Positions 15,683 to 24,401 are shown, numbered from the stretch's first letter. The stretch: DNA of 64,000 bases from Orlajensenia sp001423545 (GCA_001423545.1 LMOK01000003.1:248001-312000); one strand, 5' to 3'. Notes: generated by a model not told the origin, from the sequence alone. Numbers and translations: made by a program.

Positions 15683-17863
15683 GTGTCGGGCCCGCAACTG
15701 ACGCCGCGCGAGAGCGCGGTGCTCGCCGCCATCGAGCGGCGCCTGAGCAACCCGGAGATCGCCGCCGAGCTGTTCCTCTCGGTGCGCACCGTCGAGAGCC
15801 ACATCGCGAGCCTGCGCCGCAAGCTCGGGGCGTCGAGCCGGGCCGAACTGGTCGATGCCGCCGTCGGCAGGCGGGCGGCATCCGTTCGGCTCCCGCAGAA
15901 TGCCTTCGTGGGGCGAGACGCCGACAGGGCGACGCTGGCGGTCCTGCTCGAGAATCACCACTGGGTGACCCTGACCGGGCCCGGAGGTGTCGGCAAGACC
16001 CGGTTGGCCCTGGAGTTCGCGGATGCGGACACCCGCGTTCCCCTCGTCGTCGAACTCGAGCACTCCGAGCCGGGCGACGTCGTGGCCAGGCTCGCCCGCG
16101 TGCTCAGGCTCGAGATCGCCCCGGGCACGGATGCGGCATCGAGCGTGGCGCTCGCACTCGCACTCGCGGCGCAGCCCTACCTGCTCGTGCTCGACAACAT
16201 CGACAGGGTCGGGCCGTCCGTCGGTGACGTCGTCGCGCGGGCCACCGCCGCAGCGCCGGCGCTCCGGGTGCTGACCACGTCGCGCACCCCCATCGGCGAC
16301 GCCTCCGAGACCGTGTTCCCGCTCTCGCCCCTGGTCGCATCCGGAGCCGACTCCGCGGCCGTCGCCATGTTCCTCGACAGGCTCGGCCCGTCGGCACTCC
16401 CCCAGCCGCCGAGTGCCGACGACCTCGAGCGTGCCGCCCTCGTCTGCGACAGGGTCGATGGCCTGCCCCTCGCGATCGAGCTCGCCGCGGCCGTCGCCCG
16501 CCACCTGACGCTCGCCGAGCTCGCCGACAGGCTCTCCACCGACCTGGCGATGCTCGACCGGGCCACGCCCGGCGGCAGGCACCGCACCCTCGAGACGGCG
16601 TTCGACTGGACCTGGGACCTCCTCGACGACGACGAGCGCGAGACCCTGTGCCGCCTCGCCGCCCTGCCCAACACCTTCGACATCGATCTGGCGGTGGCTG
16701 TGACGCATCCCGGCGCCGAGGGCGTCGTGCTGCGGTTGCTCGACCATTCCCTGCTCGTGCCGGCCGGCGGGCATCCGCGGCGCTTCAGGCTGCTGTCGGT
16801 CTTGAGGGAGTTCGTGCGCGGACGCACCGATCCCGCCGTCATCCGCGGGGTGCTGCAACGGCACGCCGAGGTGCACGCGGCGGGGGCGGCGGCGCACGCG
16901 GCACGCGCCCGCACCGACGACAGCCGCGAGGCGATGGAGCTGTCGCACCGGCTCTGCCCCGAGGTGAACGCCGCCCTGCGCTGGGCGCTCGCCGCCGGCC
17001 ACCCGAGCGCCCTGCCGCTCGCCGTCTCGCTGTCGGTCGGTGTGGAGCAGTACGGAACCGACGTCGACAGCATTCGCGCCATCGCCCTGGTCGCCGACGA
17101 CGGCAGGGCGCTCGCCGCGGCATCCGCCGGCGACCTGCTCATCCTGGCGATCGCGCTGGCGTTCATCGACATGCCCCTCGTCGACTCCCTCGCGGCGCGT
17201 GCCGGCGCGATCGCCGACGATCCGGCCTCGCGCCTCGCCGCCGTGCATCTGGCCGGCATGGCCGATGCCTACGGCGACCGCGTGGAGTCGGCCATCCGCC
17301 ACCTCGATGAGGCCGAGGCCCTCGCAGTCGCACTCGACGACCCGTGGGAGCTCGCCAGCGTGCGGCAGTCGCGGGGCATCGCGCTGCGGAGTGCTGCGGA
17401 CGGTACTGCTGCGGGTGCCGAGCGGGCCATCTCCGAGTTCGAGGCCGCCATGCACGGCTTCGCCCTCGCCGGCGACGGCATGCACGTCAACAACGCGCGC
17501 TACATGATGGCCAGCACGGCCGCCGAGGCCGGGATCGAACGGCGACGGGCGGCGGAGTGGGCAGCCAGCTGCGTCGAGTACGCCGTGGCAGCGGGCAATG
17601 AGCACGAGCTCGCCCATGCGGCCCTGGTGCAGCAGACGCTCGGCCGCGCCGATGCCGCCCTCGACCTCGACGAGCTCACGGGCGCGTTCCAGCACTTGGG
17701 TGACGTGCGCTGCAGCGTGCGCGTGCTCCTCCTCCGCGCCGAACGCGCAGACGGGGCCGAGCGCGGGCGCCTGCTGCACACGGCGTTGGGGCTGGCGGAT
17801 GCCGCCGGCGACGCCGCGCACCAGCGCTCGATCCGCGAGCTGCTGGCCGCCGTCGACGACTGA
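15683..17863 (+). CDS. LuxR HTH plus NB-ARC-type ATPase regulator
   Basis: A 726-residue regulator with an inverted LAL-like order. The LuxR helix-turn-helix is at the N-terminus (residues 5-62; LTPRESAVLAAIERRLSNPE and RTVESHIASLRRKLG). A STAND/AAA ATPase follows, with Walker A GPGGVGKTRL (about 99-108) and Walker B-like LLVLDNIDR near 172. The C-terminal half is alpha-helical TPR-like repeats. Classical LAL activators carry the HTH at the C-terminus. GTG 15683 lies 6 nt after TAGAAT. The flanking methyltransferase and flavin monooxygenase are candidate targets. Confidence 0.88.
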   Translation: MSGPQLTPRESAVLAAIERRLSNPEIAAELFLSVRTVESHIASLRRKLGASSRAELVDAAVGRRAASVRLPQNAFVGRDADRATLAVLLENHHWVTLTGPGGVGKTRLALEFADADTRVPLVVELEHSEPGDVVARLARVLRLEIAPGTDAASSVALALALAAQPYLLVLDNIDRVGPSVGDVVARATAAAPALRVLTTSRTPIGDASETVFPLSPLVASGADSAAVAMFLDRLGPSALPQPPSADDLERAALVCDRVDGLPLAIELAAAVARHLTLAELADRLSTDLAMLDRATPGGRHRTLETAFDWTWDLLDDDERETLCRLAALPNTFDIDLAVAVTHPGAEGVVLRLLDHSLLVPAGGHPRRFRLLSVLREFVRGRTDPAVIRGVLQRHAEVHAAGAAAHAARARTDDSREAMELSHRLCPEVNAALRWALAAGHPSALPLAVSLSVGVEQYGTDVDSIRAIALVADDGRALAAASAGDLLILAIALAFIDMPLVDSLAARAGAIADDPASRLAAVHLAGMADAYGDRVESAIRHLDEAEALAVALDDPWELASVRQSRGIALRSAADGTAAGAERAISEFEAAMHGFALAGDGMHVNNARYMMASTAAEAGIERRRAAEWAASCVEYAVAAGNEHELAHAALVQQTLGRADAALDLDELTGAFQHLGDVRCSVRVLLLRAERADGAERGRLLHTALGLADAAGDAAHQRSIRELLAAVDD

Positions 17864-17962
17864 TCCGGGGGCGGCACGGGCCGCAGCTCTCCGGCCCGGC
17901 GCTGTGACGCCGTGTTGCGGCGCCCCTCGATCAGGAGGAGTCGACGGGAGAGGATGGCCGCC

Positions 17963-19381
17963 ATGTCCTCAGAGTCGACAACACCGAGCGCCCAGAATCC
18001 CCAGCGCCAGATCCGCTTCAACGCCTTCGACATGAACTGCGTCGCCCACCAGAGCTCGGGCATGTGGCGGCATCCGCAGGACCAGTCGTACCGTTACAAG
18101 GAGATCGGCTACTGGACCGAACTCGCGAAACTGCTCGAGCGCGGAACCTTCGACGGCATCTTCATCGCCGACGTGCTCGGGACCTACGACGTCTACGCCG
18201 GCAGCAACGAGGCGGCCATCCGTCACGGCGCCCAGGTTCCGGTGGCAGACCCGCTGCTGCTCGTCTCGGCCATGGCTGCGGCCACGGAGCACCTCGGCTT
18301 CGGCGTGACGGCCGGCACCGCCTACGAGCATCCGTACCCCTTCGCCAGGCGGATGTCGACGCTCGACCACCTCACGAACGGCCGTGTGGGCTGGAACGTC
18401 GTGACCGGATACCTGCCGAGCGCCGCCCGCAACATGGGGCACGACGACCAGCTCGAGCACGACGACCGCTACGACCACGCCGACGAGTACCTCGAGGTGC
18501 TCTACAAGCTCTGGGAGGGCTCGTGGGAGGACGACGCCGTCGTGCGCGACCGCGAGACCGGCGTGTTCACCGATCCGTCGAAGGTGCACGAGATCGGCCA
18601 CAGGGGCAAGCACTTCACCGTGCCCGGCATCCACATCTCCGAGCCGTCACCCCAGCGGTCCCCCGTCATCTACCAGGCGGGCGCCTCACCGCGCGGCATC
18701 GGGTTCGCCGCAGGGAACGCCGAGGCCATCTTCGTGGCCGCGCCCACGAAGGAGGTGCTGAAGTCGACCGTGGAGCGCATCCGCGACGCCCTCGAGGCAG
18801 CCGGGCGCGACCGCTACGCCGCTCGCATCTACACCCTGCTGACGATCATCACGGATGCCACTCCCGAGGCGGCACAAGCGAAGTACGAGGACTACCTCTC
18901 CTACGCCAGCGAGGAGGGTGCCCTCGTGTTCATGTCGGGCTGGATGGGCATCGACCTGTCGCAGTACGACCTCGACGAGCCCGTCGGCAACGTGCAGTCG
19001 AACGCGATCCGCTCCGTCATCGCCAATTACGAGGAGTCGGCGAAGAACGGCGAGGTGTTCACAGTGCGCGACATCGCCCGCGGCGGTGCCATCGGCGGCC
19101 TCGGCCCCACCATCGTCGGGTCGGGCGAGGAGATCGCCGACACCCTGCAGGAGTGGGTGGACTACACCGACGTCGACGGCTTCAACCTCGCCTACGCCAT
19201 CACGCCGGGCACGTTCGAGGACGTCATCGAGTTCGTCGTGCCGGTGCTCCGCGAACGCGGCGCCTACCCGACCGAGTACGTCGAGGGCACACTGCGGCAG
19301 AAGCTGCACGGCCGCGGCGATCGCCTGCCGGCAGAGCACCGTGGTGCCGGGTACAGGGTGGGGGCCGCTGTCACGGCTTGA
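17963..19381 (+). CDS. NtaA/DmoA-family FMN-dependent monooxygenase (LLM class)
   Basis: A 472-residue flavin-dependent monooxygenase of the nitrilotriacetate/dimethyl-sulfide type: RIRFNAFDMNC-like start (QIRFNAFDMNCVAHQ), LAKLLERGTFDGIFIADVLG, the family signature NGRVGWNVVTGYLPSAARN, and SPVIYQAGASPRGIGFAA. These enzymes use FMNH2 supplied by a separate reductase; no reductase gene is adjacent. ATG 17963 is chosen because GGAGAGG lies about 9 nt upstream; ATG 17954 overlaps that site. The substrate is unknown; sulfur- or nitrogen-containing small compounds are typical. Confidence 0.9.
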   Translation: MSSESTTPSAQNPQRQIRFNAFDMNCVAHQSSGMWRHPQDQSYRYKEIGYWTELAKLLERGTFDGIFIADVLGTYDVYAGSNEAAIRHGAQVPVADPLLLVSAMAAATEHLGFGVTAGTAYEHPYPFARRMSTLDHLTNGRVGWNVVTGYLPSAARNMGHDDQLEHDDRYDHADEYLEVLYKLWEGSWEDDAVVRDRETGVFTDPSKVHEIGHRGKHFTVPGIHISEPSPQRSPVIYQAGASPRGIGFAAGNAEAIFVAAPTKEVLKSTVERIRDALEAAGRDRYAARIYTLLTIITDATPEAAQAKYEDYLSYASEEGALVFMSGWMGIDLSQYDLDEPVGNVQSNAIRSVIANYEESAKNGEVFTVRDIARGGAIGGLGPTIVGSGEEIADTLQEWVDYTDVDGFNLAYAITPGTFEDVIEFVVPVLRERGAYPTEYVEGTLRQKLHGRGDRLPAEHRGAGYRVGAAVTA

Positions 19382-19430
19382 TGCTGGATGGCTGAGGACG
19401 GAGGGGCTGACGGATGCCGCAGCCACGGCC

Positions 19431-19436
19431 TACCGT
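19431..19436 (+). promoter_or_regulatory. -10 box for a leaderless transcript
   Basis: TACCGT ends 6 nt before the ATG at 19443. Confidence 0.55.
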
Positions 19437-19442
19437 GGACGC

Positions 19443-20534
19443 ATGGAGCCGCACCGCCTCAGCCGCACCGACGCGCGCCGCATCGCCGTGCGGGCGCAGC
19501 TGCTCGATGCCGAACGCCCGGCCGACCTGCTCGCACTCGTGCGCCACCTCACGCTGCTGCAGATCGACCCGACGGCGGCCGTCGCTCCGAACGCGGACCT
19601 CGTCACGTGGAGTCGCCTCGGCAGCGCCTATCGGCCGGAGCACCTGACGCAGGCACTCGAGCAGGATCGCACCCTCGTCGAGTTCGAGGTGCTCATCCGC
19701 CCGGTCGAGGACCTGCCGTTGTTCCGGGCGGGCATGGCGTCGTATCCGAGCTACGAGCGCAGCCGGTTGTGGTTCGAGCAGAACGCGCGGTTCCAGCGCG
19801 ACGTGGTCGAGCGACTGCGCGCGGCCGGACCTTTGACCTCGCGCGAGATCCCGGACACCTCGGTGGTTCCGTGGCCGTCGTCGGGGTGGAAGAACGATCG
19901 CAACGTCACGCAGATGCTCGAGTTCCTGGTGTCCCGTGGCGAGGTCGCCATCTCAGCCCGCCGCGGTCGAGAGCGCATCTTCGACCTCGCCGAGCGCGTC
20001 TACCCGCCCGGCGACGAGACGATCCCGGCCGACGAGGCGAGCCGCATCCGCAACGAACGCCGTCTCGCCTCCCTGGGCGTCGCTCGGGCGAAGACGACGG
20101 CGTTCCCGATGGAGCCCGGCGACGTGGGCGCCGCCGGCGAACCCGCCGTCGTCGAGGGCGTGCCGGGCGAGTGGCGCGTCGATGCGGATCAGCTGGCGCG
20201 ACTCGGCGAGCCGTTCGCCGGCCGCACGGCCCTGCTCTCGCCGTTCGACAGGCTCGTGCACAACCGCCAGCGCACGCTCGAACTGTTCGAGTACGAGTAC
20301 ACGCTCGAGATGTACAAGCCCGCCGATGCGAGGCGCTGGGGATTCTTCGCGCTGCCGATCCTGCACGACGACAGGCTCGTGGGAAAGCTCGACGCCCAGG
20401 CCGACCGCAAGGCCGGAGTCCTCACCGTCAACGCGGTGCACGAGGACGTGCCGTTCACGACACGGATGCGGTCGGCCGTCGACGCCGAGATCGCGAGCCT
20501 CGCCGCGTGGCTGGGGCTCGAGCTGCGCGCCTGA
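19443..20534 (+). CDS. YcaQ/AlkX-type (HTH_42) DNA glycosylase
   Basis: A 363-residue winged-helix protein of the HTH_42 superfamily. Residues 40-42 are Q-I-D in TLLQIDPTAAVAP, the Q-hydrophobic-D catalytic motif known for the YcaQ/AlkX branch, which unhooks interstrand crosslinks; the AlkZ branch has Q-hydrophobic-Q. Later blocks ALLSPFDRLVHNRQRT and YKPADARRWGFFALPIL are typical of the family. Leaderless start at ATG 19443. It converges on an ATP-dependent DNA ligase gene only 6 bp away, a plausible repair pairing although transcribed from opposite strands. Confidence 0.87.
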   Translation: MEPHRLSRTDARRIAVRAQLLDAERPADLLALVRHLTLLQIDPTAAVAPNADLVTWSRLGSAYRPEHLTQALEQDRTLVEFEVLIRPVEDLPLFRAGMASYPSYERSRLWFEQNARFQRDVVERLRAAGPLTSREIPDTSVVPWPSSGWKNDRNVTQMLEFLVSRGEVAISARRGRERIFDLAERVYPPGDETIPADEASRIRNERRLASLGVARAKTTAFPMEPGDVGAAGEPAVVEGVPGEWRVDADQLARLGEPFAGRTALLSPFDRLVHNRQRTLELFEYEYTLEMYKPADARRWGFFALPILHDDRLVGKLDAQADRKAGVLTVNAVHEDVPFTTRMRSAVDAEIASLAAWLGLELRA

Positions 20535-20540
20535 GAGCGC

Positions 20541-22070
20541 CTACTCGCGCAGCATCGCCCGTAGCGTCTGGATGGTGTCGGCATCCGTCGCCGGCTTGTC
20601 GTCTCGATAGCTCTTGACGCGGGCGAACCTGAGCGCGATGCCGCCGGGGTAACGACTCGAGCGCTGCACCCCGTCGATCGCGATCTCGACGACGGTGATC
20701 GGCTCGACCCAGACCGTGCCGGCCGTGCGGCGCACCTCGATCTCCTGGAAGCGCTCGGTCTGCCAGCGCAGCAGCGCGTCGGTCAGGCCCTTGAAGGTCT
20801 TGCCGACCATCACGAAGCCGCCGGGCTCGCCGAACTCACCGAGGGGATCAAGAGCTCCGAGGTGCAGGTTGGACAGCAGCCCGGTGCGCCGCCCCGAGCC
20901 CCACTCGCACGCCAGCACGACGAGGTCGTAGGTGTGCACGGGCTTCACCTTGATCCAGCTCGAGCCGCGTCGGCCCGCGGCGTACGTCGACCCGATCGCC
21001 TTCACGACGACGCCCTCATGCCCGGCCGCGAGGGCGTCACGCGACACCCTCTCGGCCACCTCGGGATCGCTCGTGACCTCGCCCGGGATGCGGTTGGCCG
21101 GCGCTATGCGCTCGAGTTCGGCGATACGGATGGCCAGCGGTTCGTCGAGCAGGTCGCGCCCGTCGAGGTGGAGCACGTCGAAGAACCACGGATGCAGCAC
21201 CGTCGTGCGGGCGGCATCGGCGCCGAACGTCGACATGGTTTCCTGGAACGGCCGCGGCGCCCCGTCTTCATCGAGAGCGAGCGTCTCGCCGTCGAGGATG
21301 ACGTCGTGGACCGGCATCCGGCGCACGACGTCGACCACCTCGGGCAGGCGGTGCGTGATGTCGGCGAGGTTGCGGGTGAAGACCCGGATGTCGTCGCCCG
21401 AGCGGTGCACCTGGATGCGGGCGCCATCGAGTTTGAACTCGACGGATGCCTCCCCGGTGGCCTCCAGCGCTGCCGCGGCGCTGGCCGCTGTTCCGGCGAG
21501 CATGGGGAGGACGGGCCGTCCCACGACGAGGCCGACCGAGTCGAGCTCCTCGGCCGTGCCCGTGAGCGCCAGTCGCGTGGTCTCGCCCAGGTCGCCCGAG
21601 AGCATCGCGGCCCGGCGCACGCTCGCGATCGGCCGATCGGAGGCCCGGGCCACGGCATCGGTGAGCACTCCCTCGAGGGCGCCGGTGCGCACCTCGCCGA
21701 GGAGCACGCGCCCGATGAGGTCCTGCTCGGTCGCCGTCGCGCGCGCCGTGAGGGAACGGAGCACGTCGGCGCGGGCGGCGGAGGAGCCCGCCCCGCCCCC
21801 GGCCATCGCGAGCAGCTGATCGAGCACGGCGTCGAGATCGGCGACCGAGAGCGACGCCTCCTCTGCGGGCGATCCCATGGCCGCCTCCATGCCGCGCCAG
21901 CCGACGCCGACGCGTCCTTGGCGGGGCTTGCCGACCAGGATGCCGACGGCCGGCGCGATCTCGTCGGGCTCGAGGCGGCGCAGCAGTTCGGCCAGGGCCT
22001 CGACCTTGGCGAGGCGCGAGCGCGTCGCAGTCACGGCATCCGTCGTCGTCACAAGCTCGTGGAGCAGCAC
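20541..22070 (-). CDS. lig: ATP-dependent DNA ligase (actinobacterial LigB type)
   Basis: A 509-residue ligase: an N-terminal helical DNA-binding domain (about 1-170), then the adenylation domain with nucleophile motif EFKLDGARIQVH (Lys213), DGETLAL, the SSWIKVKPV motif V, and the OB-fold with FARVKSYRDDKPA at the end. No nuclease or polymerase domains are fused, so this is not a full LigD. It seals nicks in DNA with ATP. Start GTG 22070; CAGACT ends 6 nt before it, compatible with leaderless transcription. Divergent from the TfoX-N gene. Confidence 0.93.
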   Translation of the reverse strand: MLLHELVTTTDAVTATRSRLAKVEALAELLRRLEPDEIAPAVGILVGKPRQGRVGVGWRGMEAAMGSPAEEASLSVADLDAVLDQLLAMAGGGAGSSAARADVLRSLTARATATEQDLIGRVLLGEVRTGALEGVLTDAVARASDRPIASVRRAAMLSGDLGETTRLALTGTAEELDSVGLVVGRPVLPMLAGTAASAAAALEATGEASVEFKLDGARIQVHRSGDDIRVFTRNLADITHRLPEVVDVVRRMPVHDVILDGETLALDEDGAPRPFQETMSTFGADAARTTVLHPWFFDVLHLDGRDLLDEPLAIRIAELERIAPANRIPGEVTSDPEVAERVSRDALAAGHEGVVVKAIGSTYAAGRRGSSWIKVKPVHTYDLVVLACEWGSGRRTGLLSNLHLGALDPLGEFGEPGGFVMVGKTFKGLTDALLRWQTERFQEIEVRRTAGTVWVEPITVVEIAIDGVQRSSRYPGGIALRFARVKSYRDDKPATDADTIQTLRAMLRE

Positions 22071-22170
22071 CGGATCAGTCTGTCACCGCCCGCCGACATG
22101 GGCCGGGGCATTGACACGGGCACGCGCCGACACCACCTGCCCCCCCTTGCCCAGCGACGGCACGCGGTCG

Positions 22171-22176
22171 TACCGT
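22171..22176 (+). promoter_or_regulatory. -10 box positioned for an ACG start
   Basis: TACCGT ends 6 nt before the codon ACG at 22183, the same spacing that other leaderless genes here have before ATG or GTG. Confidence 0.5.
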
Positions 22177-22182
22177 CGAGGC

Positions 22183-22530
22183 ACGACCGAGAAGACGGCA
22201 GGACCCCGGCCCGAGCGGCTGGCGGGCCGCGAACTCCTCGACACCGTGACGGCCGAGCTGCAGAAGCAGCCCGATGTCGCCGTCGGTCGCATGTTCGGCT
22301 CTGAGGGCTACTCGGTGCGCGGCAAGCTCTTCGCCTTCGTCTCGACCGACGGCTCCCTCGTCGTGAAGCTGCCGGCTGAGCGCATCGAGGTGCTCGGCCT
22401 CGACAGCATGGTGATGCACGGCGGCCCGGCGAAGGAGTGGGCCACCGTACCGCTCACCGACGGTGCCGATCGCTGGCGTGCCATCTGCGTCGAGGCGCAC
22501 GCCTTCGTCGACGAGATCACGCCGCGGTAG
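22183..22530 (+). CDS. TfoX N-terminal-domain protein with ACG at the start position
   Basis: About 115 residues matching the TfoX-N domain: AVGRMFGSEGYSVRGKLFAFVSTDGSLVVKLP and a C-terminal GPAKEWATVPL. The frame has no ATG or GTG where the domain begins; the codon 6 nt after the TACCGT -10 box is ACG, followed by ACC-GAG-AAG, where ATG-ACC-GAG-AAG would be expected. Either ACG initiates, the ATG has been lost by mutation, or a base call is wrong. Internal starts (for example ATG 22291) would remove part of the domain. TfoX-N proteins are small and of unclear biochemical role. Confidence 0.78.
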   Translation, partial: TTEKTAGPRPERLAGRELLDTVTAELQKQPDVAVGRMFGSEGYSVRGKLFAFVSTDGSLVVKLPAERIEVLGLDSMVMHGGPAKEWATVPLTDGADRWRAICVEAHAFVDEITPR

Positions 22531-22550
22531 CGCCCAGCTTCGCGCCGCCG

Positions 22551-22602
22551 GTTCGCCACTTTCCGTCGCTACTCAGGCTGGAAGCGACCGAATGTGGCGA
22601 AC
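22551..22602. terminator. Long stem-loop, copy A of a two-copy family
   Basis: The arm 22551-22570 pairs with 22583-22602 (18 of 20 positions complementary) around a 12-nt loop ACTCAGGCTGGA. It sits between the convergent TfoX-N and MFS genes. A second element at 43480-43533 has the same GTT(C)GCCAC outer arm and nearly the same loop but different middle stem sequence. No T-run. Confidence 0.75.
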
Positions 22603-22622
22603 GGGGCGAGTCGCGGATGCCG

Positions 22623-23825
22623 CTAAGCGGTCAGCGGCATCCGTCGAGGCGCATGAGCCACGACGAGCGAGGCGACACCGATGAGCAGGATGACCGGCGC
22701 CCCGATCTCGAGCGCGAGCTGCAGGCCGACCGAGGTGGCGAGCACGCCGAGGCCGAGGGCGGCGACGGCCTGCACGAGGTAGCCGATCACGTAGGCCGCT
22801 GAGATGACGCCGGCCCGGTGGTGAGCCGGGGCGCTGGCCGTCACGAGGCCGAGCCCACCCGAGAACATCAGGCTGTAGCCGGCGCCGGCCACGAGCGAGG
22901 CGACGATGAACGCGGGCAGGGAGTGCGCGAGGCCGGCCACGATGAGCAGCCCGAGTCCGGCCGTGGCGAAGACGGGGCCGAGGGTGACGGCGAGGCGCGG
23001 GCGCATCGGACGCGCCAGCACGGCGACCACGCCGATGGCCACGGCCGAGAGCGAGATGATCGCTCCGTCGATGAAGGCGTTGTCGCTGCGCACGAGGTCA
23101 CGGGCGATCTGTGCTCCGAGCGCGAGGAAGATGGCGCCCATCGCGTACGCCGCCGAGATTCCGAGCGCTCCGGCGACGAAAGCGGGGCGCTCGCCGAGCG
23201 GCATCCGGGGCAGGCGTGGCTGCCAGCGTTCGCTGCCGTCACGCACGTGTCGCGGCAGGAGGAACGCGGCGACGCCGACCACGAGGATGACGGCCGTGAG
23301 CACCCAGAAGCTCAGGTGCAGAGGCGCCGGTGCGTACTGCACCAGCGCTCCCCCGACGAGGGTGGCGAGCGCGAGGCCCGTCGCCGTGGAGGCCGTCGTC
23401 GCCGAGCTCGCCCGCCGAGCGCCGTCTGGGCCGCCGAACTCGACCATCGCGGCGGTGGCCGGGCTCAACGAGAGCCCGACGCCGACCCCCATGAGTGTGC
23501 GGCCGACGAAGACCCAGGTGAGGTCGGGGGCGAGCCCGAAGACGATCGACCCGGCCCCGAGGGCACCCAGGCCCATGAGGATGACGGCCCGCCGTCCGAT
23601 CACGTCGGACAGGTTGCCGAAGACGATGAGCACGGGCACCAGCACGATCGGGTACACGGCGAAGATCGCCGTGCTGACGGCCGGCGGCAGCCCCCATTCC
23701 TGCGCGTAGAGCGGGTAGACGACGGTCGGCGCTCCACTAGCCCAGAGGGCCAGACCGGCGACGGATGCCGCAGTCCAGAAACTTCCACGCTGTGACAGGG
23801 TCACGGGTCCGCCTTTCGGGCTCAC
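22623..23825 (-). CDS. MFS transporter
   Basis: A 400-residue protein with about 12 membrane helices and major-facilitator landmarks: the loop 2-3 motif GNLSDVIGRRAVILMG and GRTLMGVGVGLSLSPATAAMVE in helices 4-5. It is probably a drug or metabolite exporter, in line with its divergent HxlR regulator. GTG 23825 follows AGGTGGAG; GTG 23804, seven codons later, follows AAAGGCGG and is equally possible. The 77-bp gap to the regulator gene contains two inverted repeats that could control both genes. Confidence 0.88.
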   Translation of the reverse strand: MSPKGGPVTLSQRGSFWTAASVAGLALWASGAPTVVYPLYAQEWGLPPAVSTAIFAVYPIVLVPVLIVFGNLSDVIGRRAVILMGLGALGAGSIVFGLAPDLTWVFVGRTLMGVGVGLSLSPATAAMVEFGGPDGARRASSATTASTATGLALATLVGGALVQYAPAPLHLSFWVLTAVILVVGVAAFLLPRHVRDGSERWQPRLPRMPLGERPAFVAGALGISAAYAMGAIFLALGAQIARDLVRSDNAFIDGAIISLSAVAIGVVAVLARPMRPRLAVTLGPVFATAGLGLLIVAGLAHSLPAFIVASLVAGAGYSLMFSGGLGLVTASAPAHHRAGVISAAYVIGYLVQAVAALGLGVLATSVGLQLALEIGAPVILLIGVASLVVAHAPRRMPLTA

Positions 23826-23841
23826 AGGAGCTCCACCTGAA

Positions 23842-23885
23842 TTGGTTTCACCAAGTTAGCACGCTGACTACGTTTCTCATAGTCA
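23842..23885. promoter_or_regulatory. Two inverted repeats between the MFS and HxlR genes
   Basis: TTGGT-TTC-ACCAA (23842-23854) and TGACTA-9 nt-TAGTCA (23865-23885) are perfect inverted repeats. The second lies where the -35 of the HxlR promoter (-10 TATGAT at 23891-23896) is expected, so autoregulation is likely. Confidence 0.6.
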
Positions 23886-23890
23886 GTTGC

Positions 23891-23896
23891 TATGAT
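23891..23896 (+). promoter_or_regulatory. -10 box for a leaderless transcript
   Basis: TATGAT ends 6 nt before the ATG at 23903; the linker CGAGCC recurs before the genes at 24414 and 39896. Confidence 0.6.
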
Positions 23897-23902
23897 CGAG
23901 CC

Positions 23903-24370
23903 ATGACGACCACGCCGACCCCCAGCGGTGAGCGCTGCTCCATCGCGCGCAGCCTCGAGGTGCTCGGCCAGAAGTGGTCGATGCTCATCGTGCGCGAGGC
24001 CTTCTGGGGCCGCACCCGCTTCGCCGAGTTCCGCGCGCGGCTGGGCGTCGCCCCCGACGTGCTCACCGATCGCCTCGGCCGGCTCGTCGACGCCGGCATC
24101 CTCGAACGTCGCCCCTACCGCGCCGACGGCGAGCGCGAGCGCGAGGAGTACGTGCTCACCGATGCCGGCACCGCCCTGCTCCCGGTGCTCGCGGCGATGA
24201 ACGCGTGGGGCGACGAGTTCCGCCCGACCGGCTTCGGGTCGGCCGCCGTCTACACCGACCGGGCTTCCGGGTCTCCGGTACGTCTGGCCTTCCTCGACGC
24301 CGACGGAGTCGAGCACGATGCCGCCGATGTGACCGTGGTGCGCGGACCGGGAGCGGCATCCGTCGCCTGA
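23903..24370 (+). CDS. HxlR-family winged-helix regulator
   Basis: A 155-residue protein with the HxlR signature: an N-terminal Cys (ERCSIARSLEVLGQKWSMLIV), then RFAEFRARLGVAPDVLTDRLGRLVDAGILERRPY as recognition helix and wing, and a YVLTDAG turn. HxlR proteins are often redox- or ligand-responsive and control adjacent efflux or detoxification genes. It is divergent from the MFS gene and leaderless. The C-terminal ~40 residues extend past the core domain as a small beta-rich tail. Confidence 0.9.
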   Translation: MTTTPTPSGERCSIARSLEVLGQKWSMLIVREAFWGRTRFAEFRARLGVAPDVLTDRLGRLVDAGILERRPYRADGEREREEYVLTDAGTALLPVLAAMNAWGDEFRPTGFGSAAVYTDRASGSPVRLAFLDADGVEHDAADVTVVRGPGAASVA

Positions 24371-24401
24371 CAAGCCCCTTGTCCCTGTCGGTGCGCGGGC
24401 C

